From Mycobacterium sp. E183 (lineage in GTDB: Bacteria; Actinomycetota; Actinomycetes; Mycobacteriales; Mycobacteriaceae), in the NCBI RefSeq assembly GCF_001667735.1, contig NZ_LZJN01000057.1, forward strand, positions 22,997 to 86,996: DNA of 64,000 bases. Direction: 5' to 3'. Below are positions 26,279 to 35,085 of this stretch, piece by piece. The notes below the pieces were generated by a model. The model was given only the letters and a program-made list of their open reading frames with translations, was not told the DNA's origin and did no database searches. The position numbers and the translations under genes are program-made. The stretch's first letter is position 1. Every line of letters starts with the position of its first letter.

Positions 26279-27133
26279 ATGGCTGAGGCAAAGAAAACGC
26301 AGGACGATTCGGCCACTTCGAGAGCCGACGTGAAGGCGTTACTCGAGGAAGCCGAGGCCGAGGCAGCCGAAGCCGAAGCGCTGGCGGCCGCGGCTCGCGC
26401 CCGCGCTCGTGCCGCCCGGCTCCGGCGCGAGGCGCTGGCCCAGTCTGAGGCCGAGCCGGAGGCCGAGACCACGGAAGAAGCGCCGGAGGTCGACGAGGAC
26501 ACCACCGACGCCGACGAGCCGGAGACTGTCGTCACCGACACGGCCGCGATAACCGACGACGACGAAACAACGGACGAAGAGGCCCCCGGCGAAACCGCCG
26601 AAGACCCCCAATCGGAATCCAAGCCGACTCGCAGGCGACGCGTGCACGTGCCCTCCTGGTCCGTCGTGTGGAAGGCGGCCGTCATCGTCCTTATCTGCGC
26701 CTTCACCGCGGCCAGCGGATACATGATGTGGAACCGCCACGAAACCGTCGAGCGCAATCAGCGCGCCGCGAACTTCATCGCGGGGGCCCGCCAGGGTGTC
26801 GTCAACCTGACCTCCATGGACTTCAACAAGGCTAAGGAGGATGTCCAGCGGGTGATCGACAGCTCGACCGGCCAGTTCCGGGACGACTTCCAGGCCCGTG
26901 CAAAAGATTTCACGACCGTTGTCGAGCAGTCGAAAGTGGTCACCCAGGGAACCGTGAATGCGGCGGCCGTGCAATCCATAAACGGGGATTTCGCGTTGGT
27001 TCTCGTCGCGGCGACATCGCACATCACCAACGCCGCGGGCGCAAAAGATGAACCACGCAATTGGCGACTCAAGGTAACCGTCAAAGACGAAGCCGGGCAA
27101 TACAAGATGTCCAACGTGGAGTTCATCCCATGA
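26279..27133 (+). CDS. Mce-associated membrane protein (Mas), pair 2 first gene
   Basis: A 284-residue protein. Residues 18-60 are a highly charged Ala/Glu/Arg stretch ([20 protein letters not shown]), predicted coiled coil; 60-115 is acidic and low complexity; a membrane helix follows ([19 protein letters not shown]), then the extracytoplasmic domain (AARQG-like [40 protein letters not shown]). It is a paralog of the protein at 9643. The stop overlaps the next start (ATGA). Confidence 0.87.
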   Translation: MAEAKKTQDDSATSRADVKALLEEAEAEAAEAEALAAAARARARAARLRREALAQSEAEPEAETTEEAPEVDEDTTDADEPETVVTDTAAITDDDETTDEEAPGETAEDPQSESKPTRRRRVHVPSWSVVWKAAVIVLICAFTAASGYMMWNRHETVERNQRAANFIAGARQGVVNLTSMDFNKAKEDVQRVIDSSTGQFRDDFQARAKDFTTVVEQSKVVTQGTVNAAAVQSINGDFALVLVAATSHITNAAGAKDEPRNWRLKVTVKDEAGQYKMSNVEFIP

Positions 27134-27702
27134 GCGAGGACAAGCAGAGCACCGAAACCGCCGACGACTCTGCCGAACAGACCGACCGCAATAAAAGCAT
27201 CGAACCTCGCGCCCGGCGGAGAGTGAAAGCCGTTCCCGCCATCCTGATTTCGCTGCTGCTGATTTCCGCTGGCGTGGCGACCTGGCTGTACTTCAAGCAG
27301 TACCGGCCCGATAAGCAGACCGACCCCCGCGTTGCGAGCGCTGTCGTAGGTGCGGCATCCGACGGAACGGTCGCCTTGCTGTCCTACTCGCCCGACACCC
27401 TCGACAAGGACTTCGCCGCCGCGAAGTCGCACCTGTCCGGGGATTTCCTGTCGTACTACAACCAGTTCACCGACCAGATCGTCGCCCCGGCTGCCAAACA
27501 AAAGTCGCTGAAGACCAGCGCCCGGGTGATCGGTGCCGCGGTCTCCGAGTTACATCCGAACTCGGCGGTCGTGCTCGTGCTGGTCGACCAGAGCACCACC
27601 AGCAAGGACAACCCGGACCCCGCGATGGCGTCCAGCAGTGTGCTGGTGAGTCTGACCAGAGTCAACGGCCAGTGGCTGATCACGAAATTCGACCCGGTCT
27701 AG
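27130..27702 (+). CDS. Mce-associated membrane protein (Mas), pair 2 second gene
   Basis: A 190-residue protein starting at ATG 27130, coupled to the preceding gene. It has a basic cytoplasmic N-terminus, membrane helix ([20 protein letters not shown]), then the same extracytoplasmic fold as the 10392 protein ([45 protein letters not shown]). Similarity between the two second genes is strong by eye, so the pair has been duplicated as a unit. Confidence 0.87.
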   Translation: MSEDKQSTETADDSAEQTDRNKSIEPRARRRVKAVPAILISLLLISAGVATWLYFKQYRPDKQTDPRVASAVVGAASDGTVALLSYSPDTLDKDFAAAKSHLSGDFLSYYNQFTDQIVAPAAKQKSLKTSARVIGAAVSELHPNSAVVLVLVDQSTTSKDNPDPAMASSSVLVSLTRVNGQWLITKFDPV

Positions 27703-27758
27703 AACGCCGAATGCCGCTGCACTAGAGCGGAATTCGCGACCCGCGATAGCGCCGGCCG

Positions 27759-28934
27759 CTAGCCCCGTGGGAGGCCGAGCACCCGCTGGGCGATGATGTT
27801 GCGCTGGATTTCCGACGTGCCCCCGGCGATCGTCCCGGAAAAGCTGCGGGCGTATCGCTCGAACCAGCTGGCGAAATAATGGTCCAGGTTCATGTGTGCG
27901 TACGGCCCGGTCAGCCCGGGGTGCACGAGCCCGTCGGACCCCGCCGACGTCAGCGCGAGCTCCATGCCACGCAGCTCGGCCTCGGACCCGAGCAGCTTGA
28001 GCACCGAAATCGCGGCCACGTCGTCTTCACCGCGCGCCGCACGCGCCAACGCCACCGAACCCAACAGCCGCAACGCCTGCTTGTCCATGATCGTGCTGGC
28101 GTACTGGTCGCGCTCGACGTCGGTGCTGGGATGAAAGTCGTCGATCATGTTCTCAAGTCGATCGGCGAAACCGAGCCACATCATGGTGCGCTCGTGCCCC
28201 AGCGAGCCGTTGGCCACCCGCCATCCCTGGTCGAGCTCACCGACCAGATTCTCCGCCGGCACCCGCACGTCGGTGAAGAAGACCTCGTTGAAGTCCAGAT
28301 CGTCGGCGCCGCAGATCGACGGGAACGGCCGCCGCACCAGACCCGGGGTGTCGGTGGGGATGATCAGCGCGCTTATTCCCTTGTGTTTCGGCGCATCCGG
28401 GTTGGTCCGCACGAAGGTCAGCAGGACGTCGGCGTCGTGGGCGCCCGAGGTCCACACCTTCTGCCCGTTGACCACGAAGTGATCCCCGTCGAGCACCGCG
28501 CGGGTGCGCAACGACGCCAGGTCTGAGCCCGCGCTGGGTTCGCTCATCCCGAGCGACGCGGTGATCTCGGCCCGCAGAATCGGCACCGCCCAGCGCCGCT
28601 TCTGCTCGTCGCTGCCGAACGACAACAGCGACGCCGCAACGATGTTGACGCCCTGCGGGTTGAAGCTGTGGTAGATCCGGCGGCGGCTGAGTTCCTCGAG
28701 GTAGACGAACTGCTGGATGACCGTAGCGTTGCGGCCACCGAACTCCGGCGGCTGGCTCGGCAACAGCCACCCGTTGTCGAACAGCAGCCGCTGCCACCGG
28801 CGCGCCCACTGCGGCATGTGCGAAACCGACCGGGGGCGCTCGAGCGTTTCGCTTGCGGCAGGCAGGTTCTCGTCGAGGAAGGCGGAGAACTCGGCGCGGA
28901 ATTCCTCGACGTCGGTATCAAAAGTCAGCTGCAC
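27759..28934 (-). CDS. Acyl-CoA dehydrogenase (FadE), larger subunit of a pair
   Basis: A 391-residue flavin acyl-CoA dehydrogenase. The family signatures are present: ASLGMSEPSAGSDLASLRTR (FAD/substrate), HFVVNGQKVWTSGAHDAD and the C-terminal GTSEIQRNIIAQRVLG. It begins at GTG 28934 inside the end of the next fadE (17-nt overlap). Adjacent unequal fadE genes encode heterotetramers in mycobacterial steroid degradation, and that is the likely arrangement here. A close paralog is at 58506. The operon is preceded by an extended palindrome at 29942. Confidence 0.93.
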   Translation of the reverse strand: MQLTFDTDVEEFRAEFSAFLDENLPAASETLERPRSVSHMPQWARRWQRLLFDNGWLLPSQPPEFGGRNATVIQQFVYLEELSRRRIYHSFNPQGVNIVAASLLSFGSDEQKRRWAVPILRAEITASLGMSEPSAGSDLASLRTRAVLDGDHFVVNGQKVWTSGAHDADVLLTFVRTNPDAPKHKGISALIIPTDTPGLVRRPFPSICGADDLDFNEVFFTDVRVPAENLVGELDQGWRVANGSLGHERTMMWLGFADRLENMIDDFHPSTDVERDQYASTIMDKQALRLLGSVALARAARGEDDVAAISVLKLLGSEAELRGMELALTSAGSDGLVHPGLTGPYAHMNLDHYFASWFERYARSFSGTIAGGTSEIQRNIIAQRVLGLPRG

Positions 28935-29916
28935 GGTATTCCTCCGCGATCCGCGCGCGGTGCTCGGCGGCGCCGCCGAGCATCAGCTCACCCGCCTTGG
29001 CCCGTTTCAGCGCGAACTGCAGGTCGTTCTCCCACGTGAATCCCATTGCGCCATGCAGCTGTAGGCCGTGCCGGAATACCAGTGACTGGCACTCCCCCGC
29101 CGACGCCTTGGCCATCGCCGCCGCCAGCCGGCGGCGGGGATCGTCGGCGGCGATCGTCAGCGCCGCGAAGTACGCCAGCGCCCGTGCGCGTTCCACCGCG
29201 ACGTGCATGTCGGCGGCCTTGTGCTGGACGGCCTGGAACGAACCGATCGGCACCCCGAATTGCTGTCGGCTGCCGACATGTTCGAGCACCAGGTCGAGGA
29301 TGCGCTGGCAGGCCCCGACCATGGTGATCGCCAAGCCCGTCAGGGCGATGTGGTGCGCGCGTTCGGAGTCGACGGTGAGCCGTGCGGTGTCCGGCACGCG
29401 AACCTCGTTGAATGACAAGTCGGCGACGTGCAGGACGGGGTCGAAGGCCGCGGCGCGCCGCGCTGAGACCTGGTTTGCCCAGATGATGAACACCCCGGCG
29501 TCGGTGACCACCGCGAGGCGGTCGACACGGTCGCCGTCGAGGACATGGCGGGCCGTGCCGTCCAAGACCCAACCCTCGGCGTCGCGGTGCGCCGTCACCC
29601 CGGCGTGGACGGCGGTGCCCGACTCGTGGGGGTCGAACTGCTCGCCCGCCAACGGTGCGTACTGGCTCATCGTCGCCAGGAACGGGGTGGGATCGGTCGC
29701 CCGCCCCAATTCTTCGAGCACGATGGCCAACTCGACGGCGCTTTCGGGATCGCCCAGCTCGGTCCAGCCCTGATCCACGTACGACTTCCACAACGGGGTT
29801 GGGTCGACGCCATCCTCGGCCACGCTGCGCACCAGCGACGGCGGACATTGCTTGGCGACAGCGTCGCGGACGGTCTTCTGCCACAGCCGCTGATCGGCAT
29901 CGAACTCCAACAGCAT
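28918..29916 (-). CDS. Acyl-CoA dehydrogenase-like, smaller subunit of a pair
   Basis: A 332-residue FadE-like protein, shorter than a standard dehydrogenase. C-terminal helical domain motifs are intact (RQQFGVPIGSFQAVQHKAAD, HGLQLHGAMGFTWENDLQFA) but the middle FAD-binding beta domain is reduced and the EIxRNxI tail is missing. This fits the non-identical partner of a two-gene heterotetramer with the 27759 product. First gene of the minus-strand operon; the operator candidate lies 26 nt upstream of ATG 29916. Confidence 0.9.
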   Translation of the reverse strand: MLLEFDADQRLWQKTVRDAVAKQCPPSLVRSVAEDGVDPTPLWKSYVDQGWTELGDPESAVELAIVLEELGRATDPTPFLATMSQYAPLAGEQFDPHESGTAVHAGVTAHRDAEGWVLDGTARHVLDGDRVDRLAVVTDAGVFIIWANQVSARRAAAFDPVLHVADLSFNEVRVPDTARLTVDSERAHHIALTGLAITMVGACQRILDLVLEHVGSRQQFGVPIGSFQAVQHKAADMHVAVERARALAYFAALTIAADDPRRRLAAAMAKASAGECQSLVFRHGLQLHGAMGFTWENDLQFALKRAKAGELMLGGAAEHRARIAEEYRAADF

Positions 29917-29941
29917 GAAGGCCGCCTCCTGTCACCGCCGT

Positions 29942-29966
29942 CGTGCGAGAATATCATTCTCGCACG
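29942..29966. promoter_or_regulatory. Extended palindromic operator, copy 2
   Basis: Core GAGAAT-ATC-ATTCTC (29947-29961) sits inside longer arms: CGTGCGAGAAT and ATTCTCGCACG are exact reverse complements around a 3-nt centre, giving 25 bp. It is the longest arm match of the recurring motif in the window and lies directly before the paired fadE operon. Confidence 0.8.
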
Positions 29967-30040
29967 CGGAAGTAATAATCTCGCAAACGGGTTATGGCGT
30001 GCCAGGCCGAGCGCCCGGCTGCCAGGGACCGGTTCGCCGT

Positions 30041-30697
30041 TCAGCCCGCAGGAGCGGCAAACAGGTCGTCGGCGGGCCGATCCCAGCGGTCGAGCGCCAC
30101 GAAATCGGCGAGCGGCCGACGGCGCAGCGGCCCATGCCTGCCCTTGGGCCAACCGATCACGACGTGGCCGGCCACCAGCCAGTCCTCCGGTACGCCGATC
30201 GCCTCGCGCAGCGGGCGCTCGCCGCCGTAGGACGCCCAACTGGTCAGGCAAGCCCCGAGCCCCTGAGCGCGTGCGGCCAGCAGAAAGTTCTGCATGGCGG
30301 GGAAGATCGATCCGCCGAGCAGAAGCTCCGACGCGGTCGGATAGTGCTGCTGGGCGAACAAGACGGAGGTGAACTCGCCGGCCCGGTCGTGCAATTCGTA
30401 GGTCGCGCGATAGGTGCGCGCCCGGCGGCTGCGGTCATCGGCGGCGGGGCGGCTCATGCCGTAGACGGGCTCGATCACCTCCAGGGCGCGGGCCGCCGCC
30501 TGGGCCACCACCGCGCGAAGCTCGGGTGACCGCAGCACGACGAAGCGCCAGCCCTGGGCGTTCGCGCCCGAGGGCGCCCATCTGGCCGCGTCCAGGCAGC
30601 GCACCAGGGTGGCGTCGTCGACCGGCTCGTCGGTGAAGCGCCGGATGGTCCGAGCGGTCGACATGACTTCCCAGATGTCGGAGCTTACTCCGGTCAT
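30041..30697 (-). CDS. Nitroreductase-family flavoprotein
   Basis: A 218-residue member of the FMN nitroreductase superfamily. The N-terminal STARTIRRFTDEPVDDATL is the characteristic FMN-phosphate region, followed by ARWAPSGANAQGWRFVVL. Near 145-170 AARAQGLGACLTSWA matches the second conserved block. Members reduce nitro groups, quinones or enones with NAD(P)H; an ene-reduction role in the local pathway is possible. Divergent from the plus-strand genes starting at 30893; the 195-nt gap between holds an 8-bp inverted repeat. Confidence 0.9.
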   Translation of the reverse strand: MTGVSSDIWEVMSTARTIRRFTDEPVDDATLVRCLDAARWAPSGANAQGWRFVVLRSPELRAVVAQAAARALEVIEPVYGMSRPAADDRSRRARTYRATYELHDRAGEFTSVLFAQQHYPTASELLLGGSIFPAMQNFLLAARAQGLGACLTSWASYGGERPLREAIGVPEDWLVAGHVVIGWPKGRHGPLRRRPLADFVALDRWDRPADDLFAAPAG

Positions 30698-30892
30698 GGT
30701 CTCTCCTCGTTGATTGCCATGCGGGACAGCCGATTCCGGCGACGCTGCAGCCCGGACGGTTTGCCGCGTGGGCCCGCGGAAGCTGGGAGGCGATGCATCG
30801 ACCCCCGACTGTAGACCGCGCGAAAGTGCGTCGATGCGAGACTGCGCTCAGGCGATGACAGCGCCACGCCGACACGACGAAGGAGAAGACCA

Positions 30893-31270
30893 TTGGATCG
30901 CGAAACCTACCAGCGCGGGCTGCACGTGCGCTCCGAGGTGCTCGGCGAGGAGTACGTCAATCGCGCCCTGGCCGAGGCGGACGACTTCACCAAGCCCCTG
31001 CAGGACCTCGTCACCGAATACTGCTGGGGCGCAGTGTGGGGTCGTGAAGAGCTGCCCCGCAAGACGCGCAGCATGCTCAACCTGGCGATGATCTCGGTGC
31101 TGAATCGGCCGAACGAATTGCGCACGCACGTCAAGGCCGCGCTGACCAACGGCGTCACCCGCGACGAGATTCGCGAGATCTTCCTGCAGGTCGCCATCTA
31201 CGCCGGCGTGCCGGCCGCGGTGGACAGCTTCCGCATCGCGCGCGAGGCGTTCGCCGGCCTCGAGGACTAG
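30893..31270 (+). CDS. Carboxymuconolactone decarboxylase family protein
   Basis: A 125-residue all-helical protein resembling the PcaC decarboxylase of the protocatechuate branch: YCWGAVWGREELPRKTRSML, LNRPNELRTHVKAAL and FLQVAIYAGVPAAVDSFRIA line up with the family. Actual PcaC activity is uncertain because many homologs act on other substrates. TTG start with AAGGAG seven nt upstream. It precedes the dehydrogenase at 31280 by 9 nt, so the two form an operon. Confidence 0.88.
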   Translation: MDRETYQRGLHVRSEVLGEEYVNRALAEADDFTKPLQDLVTEYCWGAVWGREELPRKTRSMLNLAMISVLNRPNELRTHVKAALTNGVTRDEIREIFLQVAIYAGVPAAVDSFRIAREAFAGLED

Positions 31271-31279
31271 GAGTTCGGC

Positions 31280-32164
31280 ATGGAGGTTGGATTCATCGGG
31301 CTGGGAAACATGGGTTTTCCCATCGCGCGCCGCCTGATTCAGCAAGGCCACGACGTCGTCGCCTTCGACACGCGCGGCGCGGCGCTGGAGCGCATCGTCG
31401 CCTTGGGTGCGCGGGCCGCGTCGTCTCCGAAAGAGGTCGCCGACGGTGCCGAGACCGTCCTGGCCAGCCTCCCGACACCGACCGCCTCGCTCGAGGTGGC
31501 GATGGGCGTGGCCGAGGGCGCACGCATCAAGCGCTATGTCGACTTGTCCACGGTGGGCAGGCGAACGGCAATTCTGGTCCATGGGCAACTCGCGGAACGG
31601 GGCATCGCAGGGATCGACAGCCCGGTCAGCGGCGGCGCTGCCGCGGCCGAGAAGGGCGCGCTCGCGGTCATGGTGTCGGGCCCGCGCGCTGAATTCGAGG
31701 CCATCCGGCCGATGCTCGAGGCGATCGGCCGGCCCTTCTACGTCGGGGCCAAACCCGGCTCGGCTCAGACGATGAAGCTCGCCAACAACATCCTGGCGGC
31801 CAACGTCCTCGCCGCGACCGCGGAGGTCGTGGTGATGGGCGTTAAGGCCGGTCTCGACCCCACCGTGATGATCGAGGTGCTCAACGCCGGCTCGGGCGCG
31901 ACGAGCGCGAGCCGGGACAAATTCCCCCGCGCGATCCTGCCCCGGACGTTCGATTACGGGTTCGCCACCGGCCTGATGGTCAAGGACGTGCGGCTGTACC
32001 TCGACGAGGCGCAGGAGCTCGGCGTGCCGACGGAGGTCGCCGCCACGATCAGCCGGTTGTGGGAGACGGCCGCCGAGGACCAGGGACCCGATGCCGACTT
32101 CACGACCGTGATCAAACCGCTGGAGAAGGCGGCCGGGGTGACCGTCGGTCCGTCCCCCGCCTAG
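31280..32164 (+). CDS. 3-hydroxyisobutyrate dehydrogenase-like NAD(P) oxidoreductase
   Basis: A 294-residue beta-hydroxyacid dehydrogenase. The N-terminal Rossmann motif VGFIGLGNMGFPIARRLIQQ, the substrate loop DSPVSGGAAAAEKG and the catalytic-Lys helix SAQTMKLANNILAAN are all conserved. Such enzymes oxidise 3-hydroxy acids to semialdehydes or reduce the reverse. It is probably cotranscribed with the decarboxylase-like gene. Two more members lie in tandem at 41161 and 41973. Confidence 0.92.
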   Translation: MEVGFIGLGNMGFPIARRLIQQGHDVVAFDTRGAALERIVALGARAASSPKEVADGAETVLASLPTPTASLEVAMGVAEGARIKRYVDLSTVGRRTAILVHGQLAERGIAGIDSPVSGGAAAAEKGALAVMVSGPRAEFEAIRPMLEAIGRPFYVGAKPGSAQTMKLANNILAANVLAATAEVVVMGVKAGLDPTVMIEVLNAGSGATSASRDKFPRAILPRTFDYGFATGLMVKDVRLYLDEAQELGVPTEVAATISRLWETAAEDQGPDADFTTVIKPLEKAAGVTVGPSPA

Positions 32165-32212
32165 CGTCCCTGCCCCGTCGGCAAGGGGCGGACGGCCCTT
32201 CTCGATGGGCGG

Positions 32213-32227
32213 GAGAATGGTATTATC
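32213..32227. promoter_or_regulatory. Palindromic operator candidate, copy 3 (one mismatch)
   Basis: GAGAATGGTATTATC differs from GAGAAT-N3-ATTCTC at one position of the right arm. It lies 168 nt before the amidohydrolase operon at 32395, in a 230-nt gene-free stretch that is more AT-rich than its surroundings and probably holds the promoter. Confidence 0.6.
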
Positions 32228-32394
32228 CACATTTAAGAACCATACTTGCACTCAGACTTCGAAAGCGCCTGCTACCAGGGACAACGATTAAACGAAATGC
32301 TTACCGGAAACCCCATTGATCGGCCACCGAGAAGAATGTTAGGTTGTCTATCATATGACCCGACCGGGCCCACTTTGGCTGCCCGAGCCGAAGG

Positions 32395-33495
32395 ATGGCT
32401 TTCGTGATCGACCACGCTGACGGAACCCGCACGCCTCTTATCGACGCGAGCGTGCACATCTTCTTCCCGTCCAGCAAGGCGCTGCGGAGCGTCTTGCGCG
32501 AACCGTTCAAAAGCCGCGGTTTTCCCGACTACGAAATGGACTGGTACGGCGCCCCGGGCGGTGAGTATGCGCCCAACACCGAGGGACCGGATCGGCAGTA
32601 CCCCGGCTCCGACCCCGAATTCGTTGCCCACGAACTCTTTTCGAAGCGCGGAGTCGACGTGGCGGTCCTGCACCCGATGGGCCGCGGCATCATGCCCGAC
32701 CGGCACCTGGGCAGCGCGCTGCACGCCGCGCACAACGAGATGATGGTGTCGGACTGGTTGGATTCAGGCGAGTTCGGCGAGCGATTCCGCGGCACGATCC
32801 GGGTGAATCCCGACGACATCCCCGGCGCGTTGCGAGAGATCGAGAAGTACCGTGCCCATCCACGCGTCGTCCAGATCGGCGTGCCGCTGCAATCCCGCGA
32901 GCTCTACGGCAAGCCGCAGTTCTGGCCGCTGTGGGAGGCCGCGGTCGACGCGGGCCTCCCGGTGGCCGCGCACATCGAGGTGGGCAACGGCATCATGTTC
33001 CCGCCCACGCCCTCCGGCAACACCCGCACCTACGAGCAATACGTCAGCTTCATGGCGCTGAATTACATCTACCACCAGATGAACATGATCGCGGAGGGCG
33101 TGTTCGAGCGCTTCGACGGCCTGAAGTTCGTCTGGGCCGACGGCGCCGCCGACTTCATCACGCCGTTCATCTGGCGGATGGACACGTTCGGCCGGCCCCA
33201 CCTGGAGCAGACGCCCTGGGCGCCGCGCATCCCCAGCGATTACCTCCCGGGGCACGTCTATTTCGTCCAGGGCAGCCTCGACGGCCCCGGTGACGTCGAT
33301 TTCGCCGGCGAATGGTTCGGCTTCACCGGCAAGGACGACATGGTGATGTTCGGCTCGAGTTACCCGCATTGGCAGTTCGGCGACGCCAAAAAGCTGCCAA
33401 GGGCGCTCTCCGCCGAGCAGCGCGACAAGGTCTGCTGGCGCAACGCGGCGCGGCTCTACGGCATAGACATCCCCGCCGAAGTGGGCGCACAGTAG
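32395..33495 (+). CDS. Amidohydrolase-family metalloenzyme (Amidohydro_2)
   Basis: A 366-residue TIM-barrel metalloenzyme of the amidohydrolase 2 group. Metal-site candidates are LIDASVHIFF at the N-terminus, AAHIEVGNG in the middle and FGSSYPHWQFGD near residue 320, with NAARLYG at the end. First gene of a plus-strand unit continuing with a second amidohydrolase, a Rieske ferredoxin and an alpha/beta hydrolase. Decarboxylation or ring-fragment hydrolysis is plausible but unproven. Confidence 0.9.
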   Translation: MAFVIDHADGTRTPLIDASVHIFFPSSKALRSVLREPFKSRGFPDYEMDWYGAPGGEYAPNTEGPDRQYPGSDPEFVAHELFSKRGVDVAVLHPMGRGIMPDRHLGSALHAAHNEMMVSDWLDSGEFGERFRGTIRVNPDDIPGALREIEKYRAHPRVVQIGVPLQSRELYGKPQFWPLWEAAVDAGLPVAAHIEVGNGIMFPPTPSGNTRTYEQYVSFMALNYIYHQMNMIAEGVFERFDGLKFVWADGAADFITPFIWRMDTFGRPHLEQTPWAPRIPSDYLPGHVYFVQGSLDGPGDVDFAGEWFGFTGKDDMVMFGSSYPHWQFGDAKKLPRALSAEQRDKVCWRNAARLYGIDIPAEVGAQ

Positions 33496-33524
33496 AAGCA
33501 GGACGTGAGACCGAGGAGTTCCCC

Positions 33525-34670
33525 ATGACGTTGACCCATTCGCAGGAGCGGGTCCCCGCGACCGAGCGCATAGCCGTCCGCTGCGTCGACTCGGACGTCC
33601 ACCCCGCGCCCAAGCGGGGCGAGCTGGTCCCGTACATCCCGGAGCCCTGGCGCAGCAAGTACTTTCTCAACCGCAACGTGGGTGAGCTGATCTACTACGA
33701 CGCGCCGGACTACGCGCACTCGTACGCGATGCGCGTGGACTCCTTCCCCGCCAACGGCGAATTCCCGTGCAGCGACCCGGATATGGCGTTCCGCCAACTC
33801 ATCATGGAGGCGGGCTCCGACATCGCGATCCTGGAGCCGGCCGCCTACCCGGCGCGGCTGCCCGAGGCCCAGCACGCGATGTCGTACGCGCTGAACGACT
33901 GGCAGGCCAATCACTGGCTGGACAGCCACAACAATTGGCACGAACGGTGGCGCGGTTCGATCTGCCTCGCCATCGAAGAGCCGGAAGCGTCCGTGCGCGA
34001 AATCGAGCGCTGGGCCGGGCATCCGTTCATGGCGCAGATACTGATCAAGGCCGAGCCGAAGCCGTCCTGGGGCCATCCCAAATACGACCCCATCTGGGCC
34101 GCGGCCACCAAGCACGACATCACCGTGAGCTGCCACCTGTCGCGCAGCCAGTACGACGAGCTACCGATCCCGCCGGTGGGCTTCCCCAGCTACAACCACG
34201 ACTTCATGGTGACCTACTCGCTGCTGGCCGCCAATCAGGTGATGAGCCTGATCTTCGACGGCGTCTTCGACCGGTTCCCGTCGCTGCGGATCGTCTTCGT
34301 CGAGCACGCATTCAGCTGGATCCTGCCGCTGATGTGGCGCATGGACGCGATCTACGAAGCGCGCAAGTCGTGGGTGGACATCAAGCGCAAGCCGTCGGAG
34401 TACGTCAAGGACCACATCAAGTTCACCACCCAACCGCTGGACTACCCCGAGGACAAGACGGAGCTCACCCGCGCACTGGAATGGATGGAGTGCGAGAAGA
34501 TCTTGCTCTTCTCCTCGGACTACCCGCACTGGACGTTCGACGACCCCCGCTGGTTGGTCAAGCACCTTCCCAAGCACGCCCGCGACGCGGTGATGTACAA
34601 GAACGGGATTGCGACCTACCACCTGCCGGAGACCGTCCCGGTCCTCGAGGGTCAGACCCGGGTGCTCTGA
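33525..34670 (+). CDS. Amidohydrolase-family metalloenzyme (Amidohydro_2)
   Basis: A 381-residue homolog of the preceding protein. Candidate ligands are CVDSDVHPAP at the N-terminus, ISVSCH-type VSCHLSRSQYDE, VEHAFSW, and FSSDYPHWTFDD. GAGGAG precedes ATG 33525. Two adjacent genes of one family suggest successive steps or a heteromer. The next gene starts one nt after its stop, so expression is coupled. Confidence 0.9.
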   Translation: MTLTHSQERVPATERIAVRCVDSDVHPAPKRGELVPYIPEPWRSKYFLNRNVGELIYYDAPDYAHSYAMRVDSFPANGEFPCSDPDMAFRQLIMEAGSDIAILEPAAYPARLPEAQHAMSYALNDWQANHWLDSHNNWHERWRGSICLAIEEPEASVREIERWAGHPFMAQILIKAEPKPSWGHPKYDPIWAAATKHDITVSCHLSRSQYDELPIPPVGFPSYNHDFMVTYSLLAANQVMSLIFDGVFDRFPSLRIVFVEHAFSWILPLMWRMDAIYEARKSWVDIKRKPSEYVKDHIKFTTQPLDYPEDKTELTRALEWMECEKILLFSSDYPHWTFDDPRWLVKHLPKHARDAVMYKNGIATYHLPETVPVLEGQTRVL

Positions 34671-34671
34671 G

Positions 34672-35070
34672 TTGACCGAACAAGCCAAACGGCCCGAGCC
34701 CCGTCTCGCCCAGGGCCGCGAGCATGTCGTTGCCACCGTGGACGAGATCCCGCCGGGCAAGCACAAGCTCGTCCCCATCGGCCGGCACGGCGTCGGGGTG
34801 TACAACGTCAACGGCAGCTTCTATGCGATCGCGAATTACTGTCCGCACCAAGGCGGTCCGTTGTGCTCGGGCCGCTCGAGGGGGCGCACGATCGTCGACG
34901 AAACCGCGCCCGGTGACTCGGTGATGGTGCGCGACATGGAGTACATCTACTGCCCCTGGCACCAATGGGGTTTCGAGCTGGCCACCGGGACGACAGCGGT
35001 CAAACCGGAATGGAGTATCCGCACCTACCCGGTGCGCATCGTCGGCAACGACGTTCTGGTGCAGGCCTAA
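34672..35070 (+). CDS. Rieske 2Fe-2S ferredoxin-like protein
   Basis: A 132-residue single-domain Rieske protein. The ligands are CPH (in YCPHQGGPLC) and CPWH (in YIYCPWHQWGF). Located between an amidohydrolase and a hydrolase, it may serve as electron carrier or as a small subunit for an oxygenase such as the one at 52951. The TTG at 34672 is used because the upstream frame is inside the previous gene. Confidence 0.9.
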   Translation: MTEQAKRPEPRLAQGREHVVATVDEIPPGKHKLVPIGRHGVGVYNVNGSFYAIANYCPHQGGPLCSGRSRGRTIVDETAPGDSVMVRDMEYIYCPWHQWGFELATGTTAVKPEWSIRTYPVRIVGNDVLVQA

Positions 35071-35085
35071 CACAGGAGAAATCGC

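Noticed and set aside
25735..26757. Minus-strand Ser-rich frame opposite the Mas gene
   Set aside because: Antisense of an Ala/Glu-rich coiled region; low-complexity Ser/Ala without a domain.
27714..27730. Weak hairpin CCGCT-N7-AGCGG between convergent Mas and fadE genes
   Set aside because: Only 5-bp arms and no T-run; not enough for a terminator call.
30795..30837. GCATCGAC / GTCGATGC inverted repeat between nitroreductase and decarboxylase-like genes
   Set aside because: 8-bp arms 27 nt apart are expected by chance in GC-rich DNA; kept as a note only.
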